This document shows positions 10,364 to 22,500 of a stretch of DNA of 64,000 nucleotides, piece by piece. The position numbers and the translations under genes were made by a program. Under the pieces are notes generated by a model that worked only from the letters and a program-made list of their open reading frames with translations, did not search any database and was not told where the DNA came from. The stretch's first letter is position 1, and each line of letters opens with the position of its first letter. The stretch is taken from contig CM028920.1 of assembly GCA_016801845.1 (NCBI GenBank), positions 4,562,501 through 4,626,500 of the forward strand, in the 5' to 3' direction. This DNA comes from Polydactylus sextarius (Eukaryota > Chordata > Actinopteri > Polynemidae).

Positions 10364-10707
10364 TGTGTCTCAAATTGCATGTTTCCGTTAGTACATTTCC
10401 ATATATTATGCTAGTATGCTGTTAGTGCCGGACTGCCCACACTTTGACAGAGTACGTGCGGTGTGAACTTGCTGTGCACTTACTGGAAATAAGGATCGCA
10501 AAGTCTTCTTCTTCTGCTGTTTTTTAAATAGTGAATGCAATGTACGCAATGTACGCAATGTACGCCACACTCAACTTTCTGACTGTTATGAGTGCACCAT
10601 CCTGGTGCACTCATAACACACTGCATTTTGACATACTTGCCAGAATGAATGCACTCATGCCTCAAAGTGGTTAGTATGAGTATGGAAGTACGTGAATTGA
10701 GACACAC
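10364..10707. mobile_element. MITE-like non-autonomous DNA element
   Basis: The left end TGTGTCTCAAATT (10364-10376) and the right end, read on the minus strand as TGTGTCTCAATT (from 10706), form terminal inverted repeats. Similarity continues inward (TTTCC/CTTCC). Internally there are three perfect tandem copies of GCAATGTAC (10537-10563) and a perfect 16-bp-arm hairpin at 10584-10618 with loop TCC. No open frame is present. The ends resemble a common fish repeat beginning with TGTGTCTCAATT. Exact boundaries and a target-site duplication are not clear. Confidence 0.6.
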
Positions 10708-10784
10708 CGCATGTGTGGAATGTACATGGTGTCTACACAACTTTGGTTGAACAGCGGCACTTCTTCTAGGCATCTGACACAGTT

Positions 10785-11070
10785 GAATGTAAGACAACTG
10801 GACTGTTGGAGATACTTGAAGTCATTTAACCTTCATCCAAGAGCCTTCTTCAGTTTTAATGGATTCCCAGAATGTATCCTCTATAGGATGGACACCAGAG
10901 ATCTAGTGTTCACAAATGTATTAACAACAGTCATTTGGGATCTCTGGTTATGCTGTTGGTCATTGTTCCTTGTTATTGGAACAACAATCATGAAAGTCAC
11001 CTGCAGTTAAGTGACCATACTTGATTTTTCCACCTGAAGCAGGTGACTTGTTAAGTCTTATAGGATTAAA
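10785..11070 (+). repeat. Teleost interspersed repeat (CATCCAAGAGCCTTCTTCAG family)
   Basis: Contains GAGATACTTGAAGTCATTTA then CTTCATCCAAGAGCCTTCTTC near 10810-10855, and further blocks ending in a GTCACCTGCAG / GCAGGTGAC inverted pair near 10997-11048. I recognise the first block from a widespread fish repeat, possibly Penelope-related. Class is uncertain. Confidence 0.45.
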
Positions 11071-12679
11071 GGACAGCGTTATATTTGGGAGACAGATGGT
11101 GCCACAGGCCACAGGGACCCTATTCATGATGCCGGAGTGAAGTGCTATTGTGAACTTTATTATTGGTTAAAAAATGGTGATTTTGATATATTCTGCTGGC
11201 TCAGAATCAAAAATCCTTCGACATAAAATATCTCGAGGGGATGTTTGACTTGTACACATGGTGAAATAGACCCTGGGTTCAAATTATTCTGGAAGTGAAA
11301 AAATAGAGTCAACTGTTGGCCAGTAAAGTAATGAATTTGCAATGTCTCTGCTGGATTTGTAACAGTTCTTAATACCAATGTTAGCTTTGTAGCGTTAGCA
11401 AAAAACTACATAGAGCACCTTTAATGGTACATTCAGGTGATGCTGCTCAACTTGGTAAATAAAGAAATGATTCACCAGTGCCAATGTAATATTACTGTAG
11501 ACTTGAAAGTTAATGGGCTACACCATAGAAATAACACAAGTCAGACATAAAAAGCTGCAGCCTGGACATGTTCATATCGAATAAATACAAGTAAATATAA
11601 GTTTGACTCACCCAGCAAGAAGGGAATGATGAAGATGATTATATGTTCAGTAATTTTTTTTTATTCAGAACAGAACTGTTTTATTACTGTGCCTGACTGG
11701 TTAATCTTAACACATGTCATGATTGTGTCTGGCAGATTTAAATAATGAGGATAATAACAGTAAAAGTGATAATGTTTTATAGTTACGTGTGCTGCGGTAT
11801 TCCAGACACATTCTTCCTCAATTATCCAACAGACTCATTTGAATAAAGACGCATAGTTTATGTGGCTCTAAAATACCTTTAGGTTCATTTAGCTGATTGA
11901 ATTTTACATCCGTTGCTCACTTATCTGCATGCTGGGCTGAGATTTACAAAACAGATTTCCCTCTATAAATATAAATAAGTCTGTTGTGTTGCTTCTGTTT
12001 GATTAAAACTTGCCTGACAGGCCTCACAGGCAGTGAAATATGCATCTGAGTAGGTAAGTCACTTCCTTTCCTTCTCGCTTCCTCTTTCCTCCTCTCTTCT
12101 ATAAGTCTTTGTTGATTCACATCTGTGAGAGGTGATGCCGAGCTGTAAATAACAGACAAACTGTGACAGATGTTGGTGATGGACTCATAATTCATCTCCT
12201 GAAATGCATTCATTTAAATAACTTATCTCTTCTCACCAGCCTCGGCCATAGACATACATGTAAAATACACATTGTTTGTTTGAAAGTTCTTACTGTAGCT
12301 GCTGGTGGTTTTATATTTCTGACATTCATCAGTCAGTGTGTTGATGAAGTTGGAGCTTCAGTGGGTGTCTACCCCTCAGGCTCATTCTCTCACCTCATTC
12401 TTTGTGCCAAGAAGATCTAACCCCAGGCCTGCGGGGCATAGATGCAGAAAGAAACTAACAAAAATACTTCAGAGCTGAGGGTAATCACTCATTGTCCATC
12501 ACAAGCATCAATCACAATTCACTAATCAACTTTACCTCAAACCTTACATGAAAGACATTAATTATGAATGGTGGCATTGGATTGAATATAAGTGTTACTG
12601 GAAACTGGGCTGGGCAATCCCTAATCATGGCATCAAATCACTGTTATCTTCCATTTATCAATGGTTCTATTGTGAAGGA
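11071..12679. other. Intergenic, nothing recognisable
   Basis: AT-rich DNA without repeats or exons that I can name. Confidence 0.45.
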
Positions 12680-13085
12680 GAGTTTCTAGGAGTACTACTG
12701 ACTGAGGACTGATCCTAAAGCAGCAACACCACTGATATCATTAAGAAGAACCAACAGCTGCTCTACTTCCTCTGTGAGCACTTCAGACCTTGATACTTCA
12801 GCTTCAACCATCTTTTACCAAGGCATGACTGAAAGACTGACTCACCTACTGCATCACCTCCTTGTTTGATAACATCACAATTGAGCAAAGAGAGCAAACT
12901 GAACAGAATAATAAGAACTGCTGAAAAAAAATCAGTGACTCCCCACTTCCATCACTGCTGGACACCAGCTGCATCCACTCTGCATCCACAGAACCTTGAC
13001 ACATAATCAGTGTCCTCTCTTGCCTGTCCCCTGTTGCCTGTTTCCCATCACGCTTCTGGGAGAAAATGCAGGAGCATCTAATAGA
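12680..13085 (+). pseudogene. Decayed LINE ORF fragment, RT C-terminal region
   Basis: In successive frames the + strand reads LGVLLTED, TDIIKKNQQLLYFL, LNRIIRTAEK and a tail resembling LPVSHHASGRKCRSI. These match, in order, the LGV-x-L, IIKKAQQRLYFLR, LNRIIRTAEKIIG and LLPSGRRYRSI blocks found downstream of the RT core in a LINE group common in fish. Several stops and frame changes show an old relic. The order and spacing of four blocks make this more than chance. Confidence 0.7.
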
Positions 13086-13410
13086 GTGAAGACGAAGCAA
13101 ATCTTTAGAGTGGCAAGAGTACAGGCAAAGATGTGATATTTCTTTAGTGAGGAGTACACAGCATCAAAAATGATGACCCAGTTATTTGTAATCATATCTC
13201 TTTGCAGGACAGGAAATATACAGCTCCAACCTGTAGGATTTGAAAATTTACTTTAGTGACTGCTTGTGGCTTTATTGGTGGAGAGCTATAAAGCCAATAT
13301 GCACCACTTTTCTTCCATTTTGTAAACTACTGTGTAAAATACAGTATGAGCATAAAATGCACTATTGTTACGATAATAAACGAACGATAATGAACTAATA
13401 ATTACCACCC

Positions 13411-13441
<31 letters not shown>

Positions 13442-13984
13442 AGCTTGATTAATTGTTTTCCTGGATCATCATCATCTTCTTCTTTTTGAGAAGATCCACA
13501 GATTTGTGATTTATTGAAAATTAAGCCTATCAAAATACAAAATATTTGACTGTAAACTGAATTTTAAACATATACTTCTGTATTAAGCAAATTCTTGCTA
13601 AATATATTTTCAATGTTCATAAAAAATGACCAAATTTTCATGGTCATGGTAGATGATGTTTGGAAAATATTAAAATTTTATCTCAAAAAAATTTTTTTTT
13701 TTTTTTAATTTTTAATTTTTTTAGTAACATTTAGAATTTTGCACTAATGCAAACAATTTGTGATAATGCAAAAATTGCATTTTTAAACATCAGTTTTTCA
13801 CTTGTGGAGCCAACATATTATATTATTAATGTTAATAATATTAATATTAAAATATTAAATATTTTTTAAAAAACAAATTACCCACATTTCCATGCTGTCT
13901 TAATAAATGAATTTTTGACAGCTGTTTGAAATCTGGTGAGTTACTGGTTTAGTCAGTTTGTGAAGCTACATGTGACATTTCCAC
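13086..13984. other. AT-rich intergenic stretch with A28 run
   Basis: Contains an uninterrupted A28 at 13411-13438, an A/T homopolymer mix near 13683-13720, and AATATTAAT-type repeats near 13820-13865. No gene is seen. Confidence 0.6.
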
Positions 13985-14075
13985 TTAGCAATTAGCTCAG
14001 TTAGGATTGTTCTTGGTGTTGGAGATTGTGAGTTCAAGGCTCATCTGATGTAAAATGCCTTAGAATGGCACCATT
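13985..14075 (+). repeat. tRNA-derived SINE head (degenerate)
   Basis: TTAGCTCAGTTAGG (A-box-like, near 13992-14005) is followed 35-40 bases on by GAGTTCAAGGCTC (B-box-like). This spacing fits a tRNA-type RNA polymerase III promoter. It does not fold as a full tRNA and lacks the usual conserved ends, so it is read as a SINE remnant, not a tRNA gene. Confidence 0.5.
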
Positions 14076-14291
14076 TTTCCATCTTCCTACACTCTGCTTG
14101 TTGCTCAGAATTGCCTAATTTTGCCTAAAATTGCCTGGCTCCGACTATTGCTGCGCAGCAGCTATAATTACCTTTGTATTTTTGAGTTTTGGCTTTTATG
14201 TTTCCCATTTAGACCTATATGTTCCATCAATCTGCTGCCTCAATTATCCGGTTTGTTGACATGTCATAGATACACCGCTGCCTTCACAAAC

Positions 14292-14342
14292 ATACACACA
14301 CACACACAAACTCACAAACACACACACACACACACACACACA
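14292..14342 (+). repeat. (CA)n microsatellite
   Basis: An interrupted CA tract of about 50 bp. Confidence 0.9.
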
Positions 14343-16044
14343 GAGGACTCTACTGCCTAGCTCATTGAACAGGACACGGCTCATCACATCCAGTCCACTA
14401 TAAGCCCTGTGCTGTGCGACACATTGGTTGACCACTGCCTCGGAGGTCGCCTGTCTCTATCACTGTTTCCTTTCAGACCCTTTTTATCGCATCTCCTGCA
14501 TGTTTCCCACCGTTGATGATGTCTGTTCACTCTGGCTGATTATGAGCGCCCTTAATGACTCGCAGCCCTAATGCCTCTCATTTGTTGAAATGGACAATCA
14601 TTTTCAAGGTTGAGAAATTCCACTGAAGGCTTGTTTGTGAGTGTCTGGGATGTGAATGAGTCAGGTTGTGATTGGGTGTGTGCATGTCTACGCTCTATAA
14701 ATATCAACACTAGTGTAATAGTTATAACAGGGTTGCTAACAGACTGCTCCCTGTGACTGGCTGTGCGTCAGTCTCTTGCTCTGTCATTGCTGAATGTCAG
14801 AGCTCCTCGTCCTAATAAACTAATCCCACCTCAGGTTGAGACTCGTCCTCCCTTAAATGTGATTTACGGCTGACGATAATGTCCGAAGTGCATCGCTGAC
14901 TCGTTACCTCCCTGGCTAATGGAGACACTTGCCGGTGTCTTCCTCTGAGCCAGTCTGTGGGAGTCATTACTCCTTTTGCCCCAGCTAAGGCTTTTTAAAC
15001 TCCAGTTCAGCAAATATCATTAATCAATCCTAAACATGCTGCACCCACTGCTTCAGCAGACTGTCACCTGACCAGAGAACAGCTAAAGATACGAACAACC
15101 GGTGATGAGTTTATTGGCTTTTTGAGATCTTATCTATAATTGTTCCCTTGAGGCAAACCAACACCCAATAGTCACAATTTACATACAGACAACTATAATG
15201 AGAAACAAAGAGACAGAAGACAAATTCCTCCCCTTAGCATTGATCGTCCAATCATAGCTTAATATTTCAATACAGTTTTGCTTTTTATTGGGTTTGGTGA
15301 AGTCTAAGATAAGATGCCCAATGAGGTCATCTTATAATACATTTCCCTTATCAGACTACATCTAAGCAACCAAAGGTCAGCTAGAGGCAACAACCTCTTA
15401 GGACTAACATTAGCTTAATTAGCTAGATAGCTATCTTATTTAAAAAAATTACCCATTCTTCAGTAACATTTTTGGATGCAATGCTACACATAAATGAGTC
15501 AACAGAAGAATGAATACTGAAGTCCAAAATCCTACACATGGTTGGATTTAAGCAACATAAAGAGATAGGGTAAAGAGGTACCACACATTTATTTATAACA
15601 TGTTATATATGACTGCACTTTGATGAAACACGTCACTTTTATTAATAGTCTTCCCAAGTGTATAAAAATTGGACATTTCATAGGCTGGAAATAGCTCAAG
15701 ATGCCATCTGTTATGAATCATCATGAACCATGCAAGGCCAACTCTGACACAGTCACAATTGTTTGAGGTTATTTACAACATGACATGTCAACATGTTGTG
15801 TGTATCTACAGCCACACAACATGCTGACAGAAGCTAGAGGATATGGATGAAATAATTCTGGTATAAGAAATACAAACCTGTTAAAAAACAGTAAGAGGTA
15901 AATGTAACTTGTGTGTAATTGTATTGTATGATGGAAACCTCTCTGGGCATGTAGGGTTTGTAAGTTGGTTTGGGCAACAAAAGCACTTGATGGTAAATGG
16001 ATTATATTTAAATATTGCATGTCTTCTTGTGATCACTAAAAGAT
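14343..16044. other. Intergenic; higher-complexity block at 14.44-15.0 kb
   Basis: 14440-15000 is less AT-rich and free of simple repeats, with no sustained frame and no splice pair around one. It could be regulatory. 15000-16044 is ordinary AT-rich DNA. Confidence 0.4.
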
Positions 16045-16230
16045 CTTTACACTACAACTGACATTCACCCATTCACACTCACAGAACCTCTGCATCTATG
16101 CATTGTGCTTTTTGAATTACATTAATACTACTCATACACCAAAAATCTTTGACATACGGATTAGAGGAGCCAGGAATCAAACCACGACCTTCTGATTTGT
16201 GGATGACCTGCTCTGAGCCACAGCCACCCT
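16045..16230 (-). repeat. tRNA-derived SINE (teleost family), minus orientation
   Basis: Contains GGAGCCAGGAATCAAACCAC (RC of GGTTTGATTCCTGGCTCC, a B-box) then ACCTTCTGATTTGTGGATGA and CTGAGCCACAGCCACC (RC of a GGTGGCTGTGGCTCAG head with the A-box). I recognise this order from a very common fish SINE. A partial copy in the opposite orientation lies at 55951-56110. Confidence 0.7.
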
Positions 16231-19200
16231 AGATCACCAGATCATATCTTGCACTGATGATTATGCCTCATACTTTCCTGCTGGTCTACAATAAGGCATA
16301 GTCAATATTTACATTAGATGAGTACAGCATTGCCTGAGCCAACCTTTCAAAGTGGGCCCTGCTATTTATCAGTGAACAGTGCAAGAATGCAGAATCACAG
16401 TAATTTAACAAACTGGATTGGACTGACTTGTTTTGGGACCACCAAGGTATCATTGATCAACAAGTGTGACTACATTCTATAATCATGGTCTTTCCTTAAC
16501 TTCAGTCTCAAATTATCATGAAAATGTTAACCTACTTTATTTGCTACAAGTGAATAAGTGTATAACAATAAAAAAGATGGAAATGTCATGATTTTACAGG
16601 GCCTAAATGCTTGCAATTAAGAAAATTTTATGACATGGAAATAAAGCTAAGTTTACACTTGGTAGACATTAAAAAAAGAATCACAATTGGACCATTCAAA
16701 TAGAAATAGAATATTATCAAAATTATATCAGCACCTAATATAAAGTGGAGGAAAGTGAAAAAAAAGTTAAATCGGAAATGTAAAATTGTGTGTATCATGT
16801 ATTTGAAAAGAGCACTGCCAGAAAGAGACAATTAAGTGCTTGTTTCACACCAAATTACAACCATGTTGGAGACAATGTGTGGCTGTAATTATAGACCATT
16901 CTCATGTATTTTTGGCTTTGTCTTGGTATTGCACAGGTTGGGGAAAATGTTTATGTCAAATAGTCATATGGAAGAGTGTCAAGATAAATGAGAAATGAGG
17001 ACAATGTTAACACGTCAATGACTGGATGATGGTTGAAACAGTGAATACTGGGACAAATACAAACATTATAAGGCAATAAAGCAACATAATGTGCAAAGCT
17101 GTTGTAATGTTCAATTTATTCTCTTGCAAATAGGTTTGGGTTGCCTTCATTTTCAATTACACATGCTTTAATTTTACATTATCACCCCAAAAAAATCAGA
17201 TGGAAGTGCAATACACAACAGGTAAAATGTTTGATATAAGTGTCATCTGACTCAGTGGCCTACTTTTCAACAAGCTGATTTTGTGGAGAGAGGATCTCAT
17301 CCTCCTCCTTTCACTCTTCTCTTGTTTTTTGGGAGGTTAAAAGGAGTCTCAGGTGGTGGGGCACACTTGCCAATTACACAGCAGATAGGAGTGTAACAGG
17401 AAAGCAAGGACAGTTATAGGACTGGGAGGAAAAATCAAAGCCAGGCTGTTACAAGGTAGCGTGGCCAAAGCCAGATGGAAGAGAGAGGAATTATGCCTCT
17501 GAGACCATGTTATATACACCGGCAATATACGTCTGCAAAATATCAGCTGAATCTGGTGTTTTAACTGGAAAGCATGAGGATGGGTTGTAAATGGTCATCG
17601 ACAGGCTGAGCAGATGGCTTTCTTACGATGGCAGAACACCTGGTTGGCTGCTAAATGAAAATGACAGTTGAGATATTGTAGTTCTCTCATATCATTGATG
17701 AAAACACTAATATATATATATATATATGTATAATTTCTGTTCATCAGAATTACACAGTTGGAATTTGTATTCAATGCAGTAAAATGGTTTTGATATAGCT
17801 CTTAACTCCTGTGCTTCATTTAGCATTAACACACTTTTGATAAGTGGCAAGTGTTAATAAGAGCAACAGTAAGTATGTCACATACAAAACGTTGGATTTC
17901 TGAACCAGATTTTCAAAAAATGTTGTTGCTATACTTTAGTTCCATGGTGAAAATACCCAGTGACAGTGCAAACTACTTTTTTCCACCCATGATTTGTTTG
18001 TATCATATAGAAAACACAACATGGACAAGTTAACATGTTTAGCCCTTATACACTTGAAACCATGCTAACATGATCAAATCACTGATTCAAGACAATACAG
18101 CAGATAAATAAAGTAACTTCCTCCTTATATTTGCACTATTTGGAAACCCCTCATATCTTGGGAATAAAAGACTGGAAATGTTAGCATTTTGAAATATGAC
18201 ATATCAAGGCAAAAACAAAATTATTCACAACAGCCAAAATAACCCCAAGGGTTAAATACTTAATTTTCATTGGAGAAAGGTTTTCACAGCAAATGTTTGT
18301 GTCAGAGGCTGTTAGAGCGGCTCAGTTGGTCATTTAGATCAAGGGTCCTTTTCAGATCTGACAGGCTAATAGATGAAAAATGATATAGGTAATAGGCATC
18401 AGGCCAAGAATAGTGGATATTCAAAGGGTAGGCTCATCCAAATGATAAGAACACGCACTTTGTCTTGGTGACATTCAAGTGGTTTCTAATTTTCAGAAAG
18501 CAAACCTCATTCCATTTTGGACGTGGTTGAAGACTGGCAGGAAACCCAGATTCATTGAGCTCTGACGGTTAGAAATGTCTTAAACGTTTTAAAAAATCTC
18601 TCAACAGTCAGCAAAGTACGGGCAGAACACAGAGTTAATGTTCATGCAAGCTTCTCTGTCTACCATCAGTTTTCACCAGCTGAATGACAAACATCACCGC
18701 GGGCAGATTATATCAACTGTAGCTAATTAATTAGCTAATTAACTAATTAAACCTTTGGCTGTTTTGTTGTTGAAGTTGTCTCTGTGTGAGTTTGGGAGGG
18801 GAAAGAATCAACACTGTTTCATCACTGTTTGTAAGTAGGTGTTGCTGTTTTACTGCCCAACAAAACCAACCAAGAAGCAAATTCAGTCTTCACAGACTTT
18901 TTCTGCAGCTGGAATCTTACACCTCTTCTTGCATTTGCATTTTAAGATAGGAAGAAAGGTGGAGATTGACTTGAAACAAATGATCCTGCTACGTCATTGT
19001 CTTTGCCTCTAAGCAACAAAATAAGGCACACAACTTTATACCTACATATATTTAATAAGTACTTTTCAAGCAGTGCACATTTTAAACTAATAAAAAAGTT
19101 CAACTTTATATGAATATATTTAGGAAATGTTGCCTATATATTTGTCAGTAAGACACACTTCTCGTTATCTGACAAATGTAAGTCCAGTATTCACAGTCCT

Positions 19201-19449
19201 CTGACTCTGTTTTGTTCTCCACCATCTCCTGAAGTAAAAAACAGTATCTGGCTGTTGAGCTGTTAAATGCTGCTACAGTTTAAAATAAGGCAGCAGAGCA
19301 GTAAAACCAAGACAGTGAAGTTGTTGGTTATAAAACCAAAGCAATGAGCTGAATGAGTTCAAATTCTCTGTTGCATTTGAAGGGAACTGCGGAGGCAGGT
19401 GATCATTCTGTTTCTGTTTAGTAATCCAGCATTGAGACAGACTGACAAC
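16231..19449. other. Intergenic, AT-rich
   Basis: Holds a (TA)n tract at 17709-17727 and a perfect 18-bp palindrome with stacked TAATTA cores at 18720-18737. A tRNA-like AGAGCGGCTCAGTTGGTCAT near 18314-18333 lacks a B-box and was not called. No gene is seen. Confidence 0.5.
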
Positions 19450-19552
19450 CAGGGTGAATCAAGCCCTTGGTCAAGGTCAGCCTCGCTCTGCCACCCTGTT
19501 AATGTATAGACATTATGGATGATGGATGGATGTTTAGTGCATCACACAGGCT
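19450..19552 (+). repeat. LINE 3'-end-like repeat ending in (GGAT)n
   Basis: A CAGGGTGAATC...CACCCTGTTAATG segment ends in ATGGATGATGGATGGATG. This is the shape of the 3' tail of a LINE family widespread in fish. A second, inverted trace of the same tail lies at 54117-54180. Confidence 0.5.
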
Positions 19553-22500
19553 CACTGAAGCCATGATTCATATTAATTCTTCTGTAGGTACTGGACACTG
19601 ATGGGATTGAAACTTCTCTCAGAACCTTGATGTTCAAGTTTGCAAACAAAGTAATAAAGAAAGACAAACAGTAAAAAAAACTTCAAGTACAAAGGCACAG
19701 ATGAAATTATATGGGCTGGAGTGAAATATTATAGTGCAATTGGAATAAATAGTGCAAAACAGCTTAATGTAATGAGATGTTGTTTCCTGCAGCTCTACAT
19801 AAATGCTATTAATAGTTTAAAATCAGAGTGTATGAAATGTCAAAAGGTTTGGCAGCCATTATTTAAATATGTCAGATATAATAAATCAACATTTTCTTTG
19901 CTGCCAGTATTATTTTCTGGTTCTATCCACAGGTTTTAACATTAATTTGGCTGCCACTCAAATGTGCAGTGATTTATATTGAACCATTTAGTCTTAGTAA
20001 TATATACATGTAGCTGCTTGTAAATGTTGGAAACTGAACCTTATTAAATTTTATATTATTATTATTATTAAATTTTATAAGGGATTCTGAAGAATTAAAT
20101 TCAATAAGTGGCTTTGATACTGCATTCAGAATCAATACGGTGCCAGGCCTAATGGACTGATACCACTGTTGGCGAGCGAGAGAACAGAAAAGGCTGCATC
20201 TAAGCCTTTAATTCAGTATGTGCTGGTAGTATTGTAAAAAAAATCTCAGTGTTTGAAGAGTAAATGTAAAATCATCTGGGAGCTGACTGTACTGCACACA
20301 GTATGTCTCTGTATTATATGGCCCCTTTGAAACATAGATCACATGATCCTCTTATATACTCCATATGTCGAAGCTGTATTGTCCCAAACCCCATTTAGAT
20401 CCATCCAAGCAGCAGTTGAGATATTAGCCAATATGGAAGCAATGGACGGTCAATAAGCTTTTAGTTACACTTGACATAGATTCTGCCTGTGGCCTGAGAT
20501 GTATGACCAAGTAGCAGAGGGACTTCTGTATCAATCTTACTGGTTGGTTCTCAGCTAATTCAATTAAAGCGAGCTTGCTGCATTTCCCCTTTGGGGAGCA
20601 AGGATCTGATGAAAACAATGAATGCTTTAACTTGATTGGAATTGCAAATAGTGGTATTTCTGGTCAAACAGCGCAGCACTCGGCTTCATTATGTGATTGT
20701 TTTGGGTGGAAATTCAGTGTGGTTCAATCAGTCCCAAAAAACATTAGAGCACGGCTGATGAATAACTGTCTCTGTACAATTAGGTAATCAAATCATGATG
20801 TTTTGCTGAAGATTTGAGGTGAATATGTGACGTGGGGAACAATGAGATAAATAAACAATAAACTAATATGATTGGGATGGACATTCCAAACAACATCATG
20901 TCTTTGGCTATGTGGGTGGTACAGAAGCTTAATTTTTGAGTTTTCCATTTAATCCTTGTGAATATGAAATCTCAAGACCTCACAAAACATGTTTATCTTT
21001 AAATATGATGTCTCAAGACCCCGTGTTCAAACATCTTATAATTTGCACAAATGTTGACTCAGATTCAAAGATGAACTGATGAACGTCACCATGACCTCAG
21101 AAAACACTTTTTTTGCCTAGTAAATACAAACCTTTAGAGGATCTTTAAACTTTGGCATAAATGCACACTGATACTAAAGAATGAACTAATGACAAGGTTT
21201 TGGCTAAAGGTTAAAGGTCACTAATAAGCACTAATACAACTGGACTGGTTGGCAAGACTGCAAGGTGGTAATTGTAGTTTGTGTGTATTGAAATGATGGC
21301 ACTAAAGTAAAGGTCACGGGGTCAGAATCTAAACTTTTCTCATTTGGGAATATTGATATAGAGAAAAGTTGTTGCCTATCTGAGATATCCTGCATTGTGT
21401 CTCTACAAAGAATTGATATTTTATAAGTTTTGTTCCCACATAGGTCATCAGTTTCTTTTTCCCACAGCAGTGAACGGGAAGATACTCAAAACTGCTTTCA
21501 TGTTCAGTTGTTACCTATTCATGTGACAGACGCCTCACTGCCTTTCTGTGCTGTATAGCTGCAGCAGCAGTCAACACCATGCGCTTCTCCCAGCAGTAAA
21601 AAAAAAGCACCTGTCAGCACATTAAGTCATGAGGGCCTCGAAGTAGAAGCAGCTCCCACTTTAATACGCCAGCTCTTGTGGCAGCAATTCAGCCTGGATG
21701 CTGTCAAAGTGATCATCTCAGTATGTTTACTGTCAATAAAGAGGTTTAGTGTAGTCGAATGTTAATGTAGTTTACTGTGCCACATAGGGCTGATAAATGG
21801 TGAACACATGTAATTTAAATTCTGTAAACTCACATCATTTATGTCCTTATGTCAAATATATTTTGGAACAGGAGATGGGATCCTAAGTAACTTTGTCTAT
21901 ATCAGTAAATAATGAGTGAATTTAAACTAAGCCATACACATGACTAATCAGTTGAGCCAAATTAGAAAAAAGTACTGAATTACAATTAGATACAGTATAA
22001 AGTCGAGCCACAAACATGTTTGTGATATGAACAGCCACAGTAATATTACTGCTTCTTCAGCTTTTTCACTTTTTTTATTTCACTTTAAACATTTTCAACA
22101 AAAAATCCACTTAACATTTGTGACTTTTACTGACATTTTTCTAGAGTCAGTGAGGGAGGACAAGCTGTGGCTGTCTGATGACATCCAGAGTTGTTGTACA
22201 ATACAACTGCTCTACTCTATAGAGACAGAACAAAAAGCAGAGGTCTTGGAGAAAAGTCAACAAAACAGTGAGACTACCAGGTAATAACTGAAAAAATGTA
22301 ACTGTTACTGGATTCCAGTCGTTGGGTGTGGATGTAGTAGAATAACCAACTTTGAGAAAGCAGTACTCCATTTGGCTCTTACAGATATTTGGATACGGAT
22401 TAGATTGTGGATTAGATAACCTAACCTTAACAAGGAAGTAATCTTTGGTAGGATCATTTGGATATAATTATTCAATGCTGGAAAAACCAATAATGAAATT

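Noticed and set aside
14000..14056. Possible tRNA gene (TTAGCTCAGTTAGG ... GAGTTCAAGGCTC)
   Set aside because: No acceptor stem or anticodon arm could be folded; treated as a SINE head.
18314..18345. tRNA-like AGAGCGGCTCAGTTGGTCAT
   Set aside because: A-box-like sequence only, with no B-box at the right distance.
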